From: Gluconacetobacter asukensis
GTDB taxonomy: Bacteria > Pseudomonadota > Alphaproteobacteria > Acetobacterales > Acetobacteraceae
Direction: 5' to 3'
Assembly: GCF_014174375.1 (NCBI RefSeq)
Contig: NZ_JABEQE010000003.1
Span: 264,090 to 328,089 of the forward strand
DNA length: 64,000 bases
Part shown: one piece after another, positions 1 to 7,786 of the stretch
Numbering within the stretch: the first letter of the stretch is position 1
How the letters are laid out: each line of letters starts with the position of its first letter
Translations under genes and position numbers: made by a program
The notes under the pieces: generated by a model
The model's database searches: none
Told to the model about the DNA's origin: nothing
What the model saw: only the letters and a program-made list of their open reading frames with translations

Positions 1-1728
1 CGCGATCAGTTCGCCCATGGCGTAGCCGCGATTGAATGTCGCCGCCTTCTTGATCTTGTCGACCAGTTCCTTCGGCATTGCGGCACCCGTCTGGTAGTGG
101 CGCGCGTAATGGGCGAAGACGGTCGGATCGAGCGCCCAGTGTTCGTTGAACTGCGAGGGGAATTCGACGAAGTCGCGGGCAACCTGGGTGCCTGACACGA
201 GCGGGTAGGTCTGGTTCGCGAACAGCCCGTGCAGCGCGTGACCGAATTCGTGGAACATCGTGACCACGTCTTCGAACGTGATCAGGTCGGGCTGGCCGGC
301 CGCCGGCTTGGCGATGTTGGCGACGTTATAGACGACCGGCTTCGTGCCCAGCAGTTTGGACTGGCCGACGAAATTCGACATCCACGCGCCGCCATTCTTG
401 TTGTCGCGCTTGAAATAATCGAAATACATCAGCCCGAGGGTGGAGCCATCCTTGTCGAGGACCTCGAACACCATCATGTCGGGATTGTAGACGGGAATGT
501 CCTTGCGCTGCTTGAAGGTGATGCCATAGAGCTGCGTCGCCGCGAAGAACACGCCGTCGCGCAGGACCGTGTTGAGCTCGAAATACGGCTTCACCTGATT
601 TTGGTCGAGCGCGTAATCCTGTTTGCGCACCTGCTCGGCGTAATGCGTCCAGTCCCAGGGTTGCAATGCGAAGGACTGGCCGTCCTTGCGGATCGTTTCC
701 TGGATGCGGGCGGCTTCGTGATCCTGCTGCGTGCGGGTCGCCGGCGCCAGCTGGGCGATAAAGCGCTGTACGGCGGCGGGTGTGCCGGCCATCTGGTCAT
801 ACAGCACATAGGATGCGAAATCGGGGTAGCCGAACAGGGCCGCTTTCTGCGCCCGTGCGTGGGCCAGGATCGAGATCGTGGCGCGGGTGTCGTTGGCATC
901 GCCCTTTTCGGCGCGGGTCCAGCTCTGCTGGAACAGGGCCTCGCGCGTGGCGCGGTCGGTCATGCTTTCCAGATCGGGTTGCTGCGTCGTGTTCTGTAGC
1001 GGGATCAGCCATTTTCCGGACAGCTTGCGGTCGCCGGCATCCTTGGCGAATGCGGTGATCGTGCCGTCATCGAGGCCGGTGAGGGCGGCCTTGCTGTCGA
1101 CCGTCAGCGCGCCGTCACGGGTGGCGGCCAGGAGCTTCTGCTGGAACGCTGTTTCCAGTGTGGAAATCTGCGTGTTCAGGGCACGCAGTTTCGTCTGGTC
1201 GGCGGGTGAGAGCTTCGCGCCGGCATGGACGAACTGCTGGTAGTAGAGTGTGAGCACCTGCGTCTGCTCGGGTGTGAGATTCAGGTGGGCCCGGTCATTG
1301 TACAGGGTCTCGACGCGCTTGAAGAGTTTCGCATCGAGATAGATCGAATCCTGATGTTGCGAGAGCAGCGGGGCGACGATGCTCTGTGTCTTGTCCAGCG
1401 TGTCGTTGGTGTTGGCCTGATAGACGCCGTAGAAGGTCAGGCCCACGCGGTCGAGCATGCGGCCCGAGCGTTCCATCGCGACGATCGTGTTGTCGAAGGT
1501 CGGCGCGGCGCGATTGTCGGCGATGCGGCGGATTTCGGCCTTCTGGATCGCCATGGCCTGGAGGAAGGCCGGCTTGTAGTCGCCGTCATGGATGATGTCG
1601 AAACGCGGCGCCTGGAGCGGAAGCGTGCTCGGGACGGCGAATGGGTTGGAGGAAGCCATTGCGCTAGCGGAAAGACTGGCGAGCGCGGTCGTGGCGATCA
1701 GCGTGCTGATGCGGAACAATCGTGTCAT
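1..1728 (-). CDS. dcp: M3-family peptidyl-dipeptidase (Dcp-like), 3' end cut by window
   Basis: Zinc metallopeptidase of the M3 (thimet/Dcp) family, which removes dipeptides from the C-termini of oligopeptides. About 576 residues are visible from the ATG at 1728, and the C-terminus runs off the left edge; the family is usually near 680-720 residues. The family signature FHEFGHALHG is present, with HExxH zinc ligands at about residues 493-497. The N-terminus is basic then hydrophobic with an Ala-rich end, consistent with a Sec signal peptide, so a periplasmic location is likely. It is the last gene of a minus-strand run but lies 326 bases from the gene upstream, so it probably has its own promoter. 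The family call is certain; whether it is strictly Dcp or an oligopeptidase A-type relative is less so. Confidence 0.88.
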   Translation of the reverse strand, partial: MTRLFRISTLIATTALASLSASAMASSNPFAVPSTLPLQAPRFDIIHDGDYKPAFLQAMAIQKAEIRRIADNRAAPTFDNTIVAMERSGRMLDRVGLTFYGVYQANTNDTLDKTQSIVAPLLSQHQDSIYLDAKLFKRVETLYNDRAHLNLTPEQTQVLTLYYQQFVHAGAKLSPADQTKLRALNTQISTLETAFQQKLLAATRDGALTVDSKAALTGLDDGTITAFAKDAGDRKLSGKWLIPLQNTTQQPDLESMTDRATREALFQQSWTRAEKGDANDTRATISILAHARAQKAALFGYPDFASYVLYDQMAGTPAAVQRFIAQLAPATRTQQDHEAARIQETIRKDGQSFALQPWDWTHYAEQVRKQDYALDQNQVKPYFELNTVLRDGVFFAATQLYGITFKQRKDIPVYNPDMMVFEVLDKDGSTLGLMYFDYFKRDNKNGGAWMSNFVGQSKLLGTKPVVYNVANIAKPAAGQPDLITFEDVVTMFHEFGHALHGLFANQTYPLVSGTQVARDFVEFPSQFNEHWALDPTVFAHYARHYQTGAAMPKELVDKIKKAATFNRGYAMGELIA

Positions 1729-2054
1729 TCAGTGAACCCTCGGAACCCAGGCGGCGCCGCGTGGCGCCGCTGGCGAAGCCGGATGATCCGGCCGATGGTC
1801 ATTTATAGGCAGCCATGGCCGGTGTGGGAACCGGGTCACCCTGTCCGCAGCCGATTTTGTGGGGGAACGTCGCCGGCGCACTGATCCCGCGGGGGAGGCG
1901 GTCGGGCGGAGGGATCGGGAATGATCCGCTTGCAGGCTGGGTCTATTGGAAACGGGTGATGAGCCGGATGATCGCGATGCGCCTGGTCGAGTGCTTCAAT
2001 AATTCGGCATCTCTCGATCTGTTCGCAGATATACGGAACAGGTCTGCGATGTGG
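1729..2054. other. intergenic region with small palindromes, no gene
   Basis: No credible gene is seen here; the open frames crossing it are shadows. On the minus strand a short hairpin (CTGTTC/GAACAG, 2019-2041) follows the DHDPS-like gene and may be a weak terminator without a T tract. Close to the dcp start are two compact palindromes, GCCGGAT-ATCCGGC (1778-1792) and paired GGCGCC blocks (1753-1768). They would lie in the dcp leader. Confidence 0.4.
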
Positions 2055-2954
2055 TCACACCTGTTCTTCGGTGCATGCGCGCAGGGCGTCGGCGACTTTT
2101 TTCTGCTCGTGGTCGGGCAAGGGCAGCACTGGCCTGGGCGGTCTGGCCTCGGACAATCCGAGATGATGGATGGCCGCGTAGGCGACGCGGAGGCTGCCAT
2201 GGGCGCGGAAGAGTGCCCACATCGGCTGGAGCCGGTCGTTGCAGTGCCGCACGGTGGCATCGTCACCCGTGCGGGCGGCGGTGACCAGGGTGCGGGCCAG
2301 TTTCGGCAGGAAGCCACCAAGGACGCTGAACCAGCCGTCGCAGCCTGCCAGCAGGGCCTCGGCGGCGATCCAGTCGCCGCTATAGCCGATGGCCAGTCTG
2401 CCCACCGGGCCGGCGCGGAGGCGGGCGAGTTCGTCGGCGACGGCGCCTTCGGGCGGGGGCGGCATCTTGACGGCGGCGATGTTGGGGACGTCCGCCAGCC
2501 GTTCGAGCAGTTCCGCGCCGAAGTTGAAATGGGTGGTGCTGGGATTGTTGTAGATGCACAGTGGCAATTGCGTGGCGCCGGCGACTGCCACGTAATGCTG
2601 GTACGCCTCTTCCTGTGTCAGCGGGGTGTAGGAGACCGGGGCCATGAGCAGCCCGTCTGCGCCTTCGGCTTCGGCATCGCGCGCGAGGGTCTGGGCGTCG
2701 TCCGTGCGCAGGGTCCCCACGCCGACGATCAGGGGTGTGCGGCCGCCCACGCTCTTGGCCGCGGCGCTTATGGCCCGGCGTCGTTCGGCGCTGGTGAGGT
2801 AGGCATAGGTTCCGGTGCTGCCCAGCAGGCCGATGGAATCGACGCCGGCCGCCGAGAGGTGCGCCGTCAGGCGCGTGACGCCGTCGGCATCCACGACGCC
2901 GTGTTCGTCGGCCGGGGTGATCGGGAAGGCGGACAGGCCGTGGAAGATCGACAT
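2055..2954 (-). CDS. DHDPS/NAL-family lyase (DapA-like)
   Basis: A 299-residue TIM-barrel aldolase of the dihydrodipicolinate synthase / N-acetylneuraminate lyase family. The Schiff-base lysine is visible in AAVKMPPP (K163), and the catalytic tyrosine in CIYNNPS (Y135). The usual GTTGE loop of true DapA is replaced by GSTGTYAYL, so the substrate may not be aspartate semialdehyde; a sugar-acid or hydroxy-oxo-acid aldolase is equally possible. It begins 21 bases after folE ends and is the last gene of the metZ-apaG-folE run, so it probably falls under the upstream SAM-II riboswitch. The family is clear; the specific reaction is not. Confidence 0.8.
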   Translation of the reverse strand: MSIFHGLSAFPITPADEHGVVDADGVTRLTAHLSAAGVDSIGLLGSTGTYAYLTSAERRRAISAAAKSVGGRTPLIVGVGTLRTDDAQTLARDAEAEGADGLLMAPVSYTPLTQEEAYQHYVAVAGATQLPLCIYNNPSTTHFNFGAELLERLADVPNIAAVKMPPPPEGAVADELARLRAGPVGRLAIGYSGDWIAAEALLAGCDGWFSVLGGFLPKLARTLVTAARTGDDATVRHCNDRLQPMWALFRAHGSLRVAYAAIHHLGLSEARPPRPVLPLPDHEQKKVADALRACTEEQV

Positions 2955-2975
2955 GCTATCTCTTATCTCTTGGTA

Positions 2976-3593
2976 TCAGAGATGGGCGGTGGCGACCGAG
3001 GGGCGGTTGAGCATGGACATCAGCTCGCGCCTTGTGTCGGAATTGGTGCGGAAGACGCCCAGCATGCGGCTGGTGACCATCGATACGCCGGGGCGGTGGA
3101 CGCCGCGCGTGGTCATGCACTGATGCCCGGCTTCCAGGATCACGGCGACGCCGTGGGGTTGCAGCACGTCGTTGATCGTGTTGGCGATCTGTGCCGTCAG
3201 GCGTTCCTGGATCTGCAGGCGGCGCGAAAAGGCGTCGACCACGCGGGCCAGTTTGGAAATGCCCACCACGCGTTTGCTGGGCAGGTAGGCCACATGGGCG
3301 ACGCCGATGATCGGCACCATGTGATGTTCGCAATGGCTTTCGAAGCGGATGTCGCGCAGGAGCACGATCTCGTCGTAATCATCGACCTCGGAGAAGGTGC
3401 GCGACAGGATGGAGGACGGGTCTTCGCCATAGCCCGCGAAGAATTCCTCGTAGGAGCGCACGACCCGGCCGGGCGTGTCCAGCAGGCCCTCGCGCGACGG
3501 GTCCTCGCCCGCCCAGCGCAGCAGGGTGCGGATCGCGTCTTCCGCCTCCTCGCGAGAGGGGCGGAGAAGGGGGGGCTGGGAGATCTCGGTCAT
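2976..3593 (-). CDS. folE: GTP cyclohydrolase I
   Basis: Converts GTP to 7,8-dihydroneopterin triphosphate, the first step of folate (and tetrahydropterin) synthesis, in the cytoplasm. It is 205 residues from the ATG at 3593, normal for FolE; a longer in-frame start at 3710 would overlap apaG and add a low-complexity Arg/Ser/Pro tail. Zinc and active-site motifs are present: SHCEHHMVP (Cys88, His91) and [12 protein letters not shown] (Cys159). It sits 34 bases after apaG and 21 bases before the DHDPS-like gene, all on the minus strand. Placement downstream of a SAM-sensing riboswitch links folate supply to methionine status, which is biologically sensible. Confidence 0.96.
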   Translation of the reverse strand: MTEISQPPLLRPSREEAEDAIRTLLRWAGEDPSREGLLDTPGRVVRSYEEFFAGYGEDPSSILSRTFSEVDDYDEIVLLRDIRFESHCEHHMVPIIGVAHVAYLPSKRVVGISKLARVVDAFSRRLQIQERLTAQIANTINDVLQPHGVAVILEAGHQCMTTRGVHRPGVSMVTSRMLGVFRTNSDTRRELMSMLNRPSVATAHL

Positions 3594-3627
3594 GAATCCT
3601 GTCTTCGGGAACGAGCGTGCGCGGGCG

Positions 3628-4104
3628 CTAGTGGATGATGGTGGGGTGGTAGGGACAATCCAGGCTGAAGGGCGGGACCTGGACGTCGAACGGCCGGTGC
3701 GAACGGGCATCGATCATGTGATAGAGGCCGCGCATGAAGCCGGTCGGTGTCTGCAACCCGGTGCCGGATGTGTATTCGAAGACCTGGCCGGGCTCCAGCA
3801 CCGGCTGTTCGCCCACCACGCCGTCGCCGTGGACATGTTCGACCCGCCCGACGGCATCCATGATCTCCCACGTCCGGCGCAGGAGCTGGACCGTCTCGCG
3901 GCCCAGATTCTCGATCCGGATGCGGTAGGCCCAGGCGAAGCGGTGTTCCTCGGGCATGGACTGGTCGTCCAGCCAGAAGGTCTGCACGATCACGCGGATC
4001 GATTCCGTGGTCGCCTCGTAGCAGGGGGCGCCTTCCATGGCCTCCGCCAGAGCGGCGTCCGGGTCGGGGGGCATTCCCGGCGGCGGCGGTCTGTCAATGG
4101 CCAT
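3628..4104 (-). CDS. apaG: ApaG family protein
   Basis: A 158-residue ApaG-domain protein (fibronectin-III-like fold). The domain runs from about residue 32 ([12 protein letters not shown]) to the end, with the conserved [17 protein letters not shown] stretch followed by [11 protein letters not shown]. In enterobacteria ApaG is linked to Co2+/Mg2+ resistance, but its biochemical role is unsettled. About 25 extra Pro/Asp-rich residues precede the domain. It starts 18 bases after metZ ends, so the two are almost certainly co-transcribed. Confidence 0.93.
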   Translation of the reverse strand: MAIDRPPPPGMPPDPDAALAEAMEGAPCYEATTESIRVIVQTFWLDDQSMPEEHRFAWAYRIRIENLGRETVQLLRRTWEIMDAVGRVEHVHGDGVVGEQPVLEPGQVFEYTSGTGLQTPTGFMRGLYHMIDARSHRPFDVQVPPFSLDCPYHPTIIH

Positions 4105-4122
4105 GGCGTGGTCCCCGTCGGC

Positions 4123-5322
4123 TCAGCGCGACCGCAGGGCCGCGAGGCCGCGATCCAGATCGTCTTTCAGGTCGGCGATATCTTCCAGCCCGACCGAGAA
4201 GCGGATCGCGCCGTCGCTGATGCCCAGGCGTGCGCGTTCTTCGGCGCCGATCTTCATGTGCGTGGTGGTGGCCGGATGGGTGACCATGGAGCGCGCGTCG
4301 CCCAGATTGTTGGAGATCGCGATCAGCCGCAGCGCGTTCATGAAGGCGAACGCGCCCTCCTTGCCGCCTGCGACCTCGAACGCCACCAGGGTGGAGGCGT
4401 CGCTCATCTGGCGTTTGGCCAGTTCGTATTGCGGATGGTCGGTGCGGCCGGGGTAGAAGACTCGGGTGACGCAATCGGCGGCGGCCAGATGGTCGGCGAC
4501 GGCGGCGGCGTTTTCGGTCATTGCGCGCACGCGCAGCGACAGTGTTTCCAGCCCCTTCAGCATCACCCACGCATTGAAGGGCGAAAGGGCGTTGCCGGTG
4601 TTGCGGGTGAAGGGTTGCAGCGTATCGGTGATCCAGTCGCGGCGGCCCAGCACCGCGCCGCCCAGCACGCGGCCCTGGCCGTCGATATGCTTGGTGCAGG
4701 AATAGACGACCACGTCGGCGCCCAGTTCCAGCGGCTTCTGGTACAGCGGGGTGGCGAAGACGTTATCGACCACCACCAGCGCGCCGGCCGCGTGGGCGAG
4801 GTCGGAGATCGCGCGGAGGTCCAGGATATCGAGCATCGGGTTCGACGGGCTTTCCAGCAGCACCGCCGCCGTGGGGCGGGAGAGGGCGGCGGCCCAGGCG
4901 TCCAGGTCGCGCCCGTCGACGAATTCGGTCTCGACACCGTAGCGGGGCAGCAGGTTGGCGACGATCCAGTGGCAGGAGCCGAACAATGCGCGCGATGCCA
5001 CGACCCGGTCGCCGGCCTTGACGTGCGACAGCAGGGCCGAGGAGACGGCGCCCATGCCCGTGGAGGTCGCGATACAGGCCTCGGCCCCTTCCAGGTCGGC
5101 CAGGCGGGATTCCAGCGCCGCGACGGTGGGGTTGCCGAAACGGCTGTACTGGTAATGGACCACGTCGCCGGTGAAGGTGGCCTCGGCCTGTTCGGCATTG
5201 TCGTAGACGAAGCCGGAGGTGAGGAACATCGCCTCGCTCGTCTCGCCGAAGGGCGTGCGCTCGATGCCCGCATGGAGCAGGCGGGTGGCGGGGCGGTAGG
5301 TGCTGGTGGAGTCGTTGCTCAT
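4123..5322 (-). CDS. metZ: O-succinylhomoserine sulfhydrylase
   Basis: PLP enzyme of the Cys/Met metabolism family making homocysteine directly from O-succinyl- (or O-acetyl-) homoserine and sulfide in methionine synthesis. It is 399 residues from the ATG at 5322; an ATG six codons upstream is possible. The PLP lysine lies in YSCTKHIDGQGRV (K211), and the phosphate-binding YSRFGNPT and LESPSNPML motifs are intact. It is the first gene of a four-gene minus-strand run. A SAM-II riboswitch about 140 bases upstream predicts repression when S-adenosylmethionine is plentiful. MetZ is favoured over cystathionine gamma-synthase by overall similarity and by riboswitch context. Confidence 0.93.
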   Translation of the reverse strand: MSNDSTSTYRPATRLLHAGIERTPFGETSEAMFLTSGFVYDNAEQAEATFTGDVVHYQYSRFGNPTVAALESRLADLEGAEACIATSTGMGAVSSALLSHVKAGDRVVASRALFGSCHWIVANLLPRYGVETEFVDGRDLDAWAAALSRPTAAVLLESPSNPMLDILDLRAISDLAHAAGALVVVDNVFATPLYQKPLELGADVVVYSCTKHIDGQGRVLGGAVLGRRDWITDTLQPFTRNTGNALSPFNAWVMLKGLETLSLRVRAMTENAAAVADHLAAADCVTRVFYPGRTDHPQYELAKRQMSDASTLVAFEVAGGKEGAFAFMNALRLIAISNNLGDARSMVTHPATTTHMKIGAEERARLGISDGAIRFSVGLEDIADLKDDLDRGLAALRSR

Positions 5323-5460
5323 CGTCAGTTCCCGGAACAAAACCGTCAGGAGGCCGAGGCTGGGAGCATCCGGGTGGCGAACCGGTTCTGCGGCCCCGCG
5401 TCCTGACGCGGAAATCCGACCGTGGAAACCGTGACGCCCGCGGAGTCTGGCGGTGTCAGG

Positions 5461-5516
5461 CCTCTTTAGCGCGTCTGTTTAACCTCGTCGCAAGCCGGCC
5501 GATCCAAATCACGAGG
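5461..5516 (-). promoter_or_regulatory. SAM-II riboswitch upstream of metZ
   Basis: Read on the minus strand, the region shows the SAM-II aptamer hallmarks in order. P1 is formed by CTCGT (5515-5511) and ACGAG (5488-5484). Between the arms are GTGATTTG and GCCGGCTTGCG, and after P1 come GTTAAAC and the conserved 3' pseudoknot strand CGCTAAAG. This matches the known alphaproteobacterial consensus before metA/metZ genes. It lies about 140 bases before the metZ start. Between the two an imperfect inverted repeat (CCTGAC at 5460-5455 with GTCAGG at 5406-5401) could take part in the expression switch, which is inference. Confidence 0.93.
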
Positions 5517-5646
5517 GCCCCGCGGCCCCCTTGGGGCCATTGGACGTCAGGGTTATTGCGGATCGCGGGGCTGCTCGTCAACCATGTGGGGTGGGTGGGG
5601 GTGGATTGCATCGGGCCGGCCGGTGCGGTATAGGGCTAGCCGCGAC

Positions 5647-5720
5647 GCGGGTGTAGTTCAATGGTAGAACGGCAGCTTCCCAAGCTACATACGAGGGTTC
5701 GATTCCCTTCACCCGCTCCA
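5647..5720 (+). tRNA. tRNA-Gly(CCC)
   Basis: A complete 74-nt cloverleaf including an encoded 3' CCA. The acceptor stem GCGGGTG pairs with CACCCGC, the D-loop is AATGGTA, the anticodon loop is TTCCCAA (anticodon CCC), and the T-loop TTCGATTC lies in an AGGG/CCCT stem. It is very similar to the standard bacterial tRNA-Gly CCC. One C-A mismatch lies in the anticodon stem (GCAGC/GCTAC). A degenerate copy of the dispersed repeat begins about 12 bases downstream. Confidence 0.96.
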
Positions 5721-5732
5721 GACTTGCTGATA

Positions 5733-5848
5733 AATTCCGGTTGGTGGCGATCCGACGTGCGTTTTCTGCGCCTCGGTGCCCGGAAGCATGCGATGGCGTG
5801 GCCCTGTGCGGCACTCTCGCTCATCAGGCCGCATTTCTCAGTTGGCCG
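5733..5848 (+). repeat. dispersed repeat, degenerate copy R1
   Basis: Shares the core landmarks of the other copies in order: TGGCGATCCGACG, a GCGTTTTCTGCG block, a CGGTGCCCGGAAGC block, GGCCCTGTGCGGC and CTCTCGCTCATCAGG. It lacks roughly 30 internal bases (the second TCCGGTGCTC block) and its arms are only partly complementary. It lies between tRNA-Gly and the convergent isoaspartyl peptidase gene, so it could act as a 3' structural element for both. Confidence 0.7.
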
Positions 5849-5930
5849 TCTGGCCGGGTAGCGGCGGGCCGCCCAATGCCTTCTGGCGGCATTGGGACGG
5901 GAGCGGTTTCCGGGCAATTGGGCTTGAGTT

Positions 5931-6872
5931 TCAGTCCTTGTGAGTGGCGACAAAGAGTTCGCCATTTGCGTCGATCCAGCCGCGAAACATGCCTTCTGTG
6001 TTGAATTCCGCCGTGACCGTGCCGGCGTGGTCGATGGCGATGACGCCGCCGCCGATCCCCTGCGGCGTGAAGGTCTCCGCCAGGATCATGCGAATCGCCT
6101 CCCCGACCGAGTGTCCGGCATAGCGCACGCGTGCAGCGATCTCGTGGCCGATCACGTGGCGGATGAACTGTTCGCCCTGTCCCGTGCAGGAAACCGCGCA
6201 GATGCCGTTCTGCGCATAGGTGCCGGCACCGATGATGGCACTGTCGCCCACGCGGCCCACCGCCTTGTTGGTGAAGCCCCCGGTGGAGGTGGCGGCCGCG
6301 AGGTTGCCGTCGCAATCCAGTGCCACCGCGCCGACCGTGCCGTGCTTCTCGCTCTCGCTGGCGAAGGTGCCCAGCCGGTCGTGCGCGCGCATCGCCTGCA
6401 GCGCCTCTGCCCGACGCGGGGTGGTGAAATAGGATTGCGGCATCGTCTCCAGCCCATGGGCGGCGGCGTATTCGTCGGCTGCCGGGCCGGCCAGCATCAT
6501 GGGGATATCCTGTTCCATGAGCCGTCGGGCCAACCGCACCGGGTTGCGCACGGCCCGTGCGCCCGCGACGGCACCCGCCAGCGCGGTCGCGCCGTCCATG
6601 ATCGAGGCGTCCAGTTCATGCCCTCCCGCGGCGTTCAGTGCGGCGCCATGCCCGGCGTTGAAATGCGGGGAATCCTCCAGGGCCATCACGCAGGCTTCGA
6701 CGGCCGCGACGGATGGGCCGCCTTCGGACAGGATCGCGTATCCGGCTTCCAGCGCCTTGCGGATGTCGGCTCGCGCGTCGGCCCATTCCTCCTCGGACAG
6801 AAGGGAACGGGACATGACACCGCAGCCGCCATGCAGGGCGATGACGGGGCGGCGGGTCGGCGCGGGGCTCAT
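5931..6872 (-). CDS. isoaspartyl peptidase / plant-type L-asparaginase (Ntn hydrolase)
   Basis: A 313-residue type-2 asparaginase of the N-terminal nucleophile family; it matures by autocleavage before a Thr and then hydrolyses beta-aspartyl dipeptides and asparagine. The cleavage site is visible as KHGTVGAVALD, and substrate-binding motifs GRVGDSAIIGAG and STGGFTNK follow. The start at 6872 is chosen because AGGGAG lies at good spacing before it and because it overlaps the deacetylase stop as ATGA, giving translational coupling. It is the last gene of the receptor-POT-deacetylase-isoaspartyl peptidase operon, fitting a final step that cleaves isoaspartyl-linked products. No signal peptide is evident, so it is probably cytoplasmic. 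Confidence 0.92.
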   Translation of the reverse strand: MSPAPTRRPVIALHGGCGVMSRSLLSEEEWADARADIRKALEAGYAILSEGGPSVAAVEACVMALEDSPHFNAGHGAALNAAGGHELDASIMDGATALAGAVAGARAVRNPVRLARRLMEQDIPMMLAGPAADEYAAAHGLETMPQSYFTTPRRAEALQAMRAHDRLGTFASESEKHGTVGAVALDCDGNLAAATSTGGFTNKAVGRVGDSAIIGAGTYAQNGICAVSCTGQGEQFIRHVIGHEIAARVRYAGHSVGEAIRMILAETFTPQGIGGGVIAIDHAGTVTAEFNTEGMFRGWIDANGELFVATHKD

Positions 6873-7786
6873 GGCGTATCTCCCTGGGGGTGGGCCATGC
6901 ACCAGGCCGCGACCTGCTCGTGTGTGGCGAACCAGACATCCCCCTTCTGCCGGGCGGCTTCGAGCAGGGCGGCGATCACGCCGATCCGGCTGCGATGGCC
7001 GCTGATATGCGGATGCAGCGTCAGCAGAAACAGCCCGCCTTCGTCATGGGCGCCCTGGAATTCTGCCAGGAAGATATCCAGTACGTCGCGCGGGGGCGTG
7101 TAGGGGCGGAGCGCCGAAAAGCGGTCGAAATTGAAATAGACGGCGTCGTCCCGGATCCATTCGGGCGGCAGTTCGACGATACCGGTGGGGGCCCCGTCCT
7201 GTACCAGTTCGTACGGATCATCGTCGGCCATCAGGCTGCTGTCGTATAGCAGGCCCATCTCGCGGATGATGGACAGCGTGTTGAGCGAGAAATCCCAGCT
7301 TGCCGTGCGGATGCCGACGACCGGCTTGCGGCTGATATCCTGTAGCACCTCCCGCGCGCGGGAGGTCAGGTCCCTTTCGGTTTCTGCGTCCAGATGGGTG
7401 TTGCGCTCGTGGATCCACGAATGGATGCCGATTTCATGCCCGTCGGCGACGATGCCGCGCACTTCCTCGGGATAGAGGAGAGCGGACACGGCGGGGTAGA
7501 AGAAGGTTGCGGGCACGCCATGGCGTTGCAGCAGCGCGCGGATACGCGGCACGCCGCGACGGTTGCCGTAATGGCCCTGGCTGATCCGCATCGGGCTTTC
7601 ATCGCCGTCACGCAGCGGGATCGTGTCGTGGTCGGCGTCGAACGAAATGGCGAAGGCGCAGCGTGCGCCGTCCGGCCACGCAGCGGGATGCAGCGAGCGC
7701 CCGGCCCTGGCGCGTCCGACGGCTGCGCGCCAGCGGCTCTCGGGCCATTGCCAGGGAGGGAGAGGGGCGTCGGGAGGCGTCGTCAT
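6869..7786 (-). CDS. polysaccharide deacetylase (NodB-fold) family amidohydrolase, PuuE/imidase-like
   Basis: A 305-residue NodB-homology hydrolase. Metal-site motifs are intact: SFDADHDT (catalytic Asp and metal Asp), HEIGIHSWIHE (H-S-x-x-H), RTASWDFS and LTLHPHISGH. No signal peptide or cell-wall binding domain is visible. Cytoplasmic members of this subgroup include cyclic-imide hydrolases and PuuE-type allantoinases rather than chitin or peptidoglycan deacetylases. It starts within the POT transporter stop (ATGA overlap) and ends within the isoaspartyl peptidase start, so it is tightly co-translated with both. An amide or imide substrate brought in by the transporters is inferred. The longer open frame reaching to 9208 is a shadow. 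Confidence 0.88.
   Translation of the reverse strand: MTTPPDAPLPPWQWPESRWRAAVGRARAGRSLHPAAWPDGARCAFAISFDADHDTIPLRDGDESPMRISQGHYGNRRGVPRIRALLQRHGVPATFFYPAVSALLYPEEVRGIVADGHEIGIHSWIHERNTHLDAETERDLTSRAREVLQDISRKPVVGIRTASWDFSLNTLSIIREMGLLYDSSLMADDDPYELVQDGAPTGIVELPPEWIRDDAVYFNFDRFSALRPYTPPRDVLDIFLAEFQGAHDEGGLFLLTLHPHISGHRSRIGVIAALLEAARQKGDVWFATHEQVAAWCMAHPQGDTP

Noticed and set aside
1815..5406. Long plus-strand open frames (607 and 643 codons) antisense to the metZ-folE operon
   Set aside because: High GC leaves the antisense strand open. The products are Gly/Arg/His-rich without motifs, while the minus strand encodes clear FolE, ApaG and MetZ.
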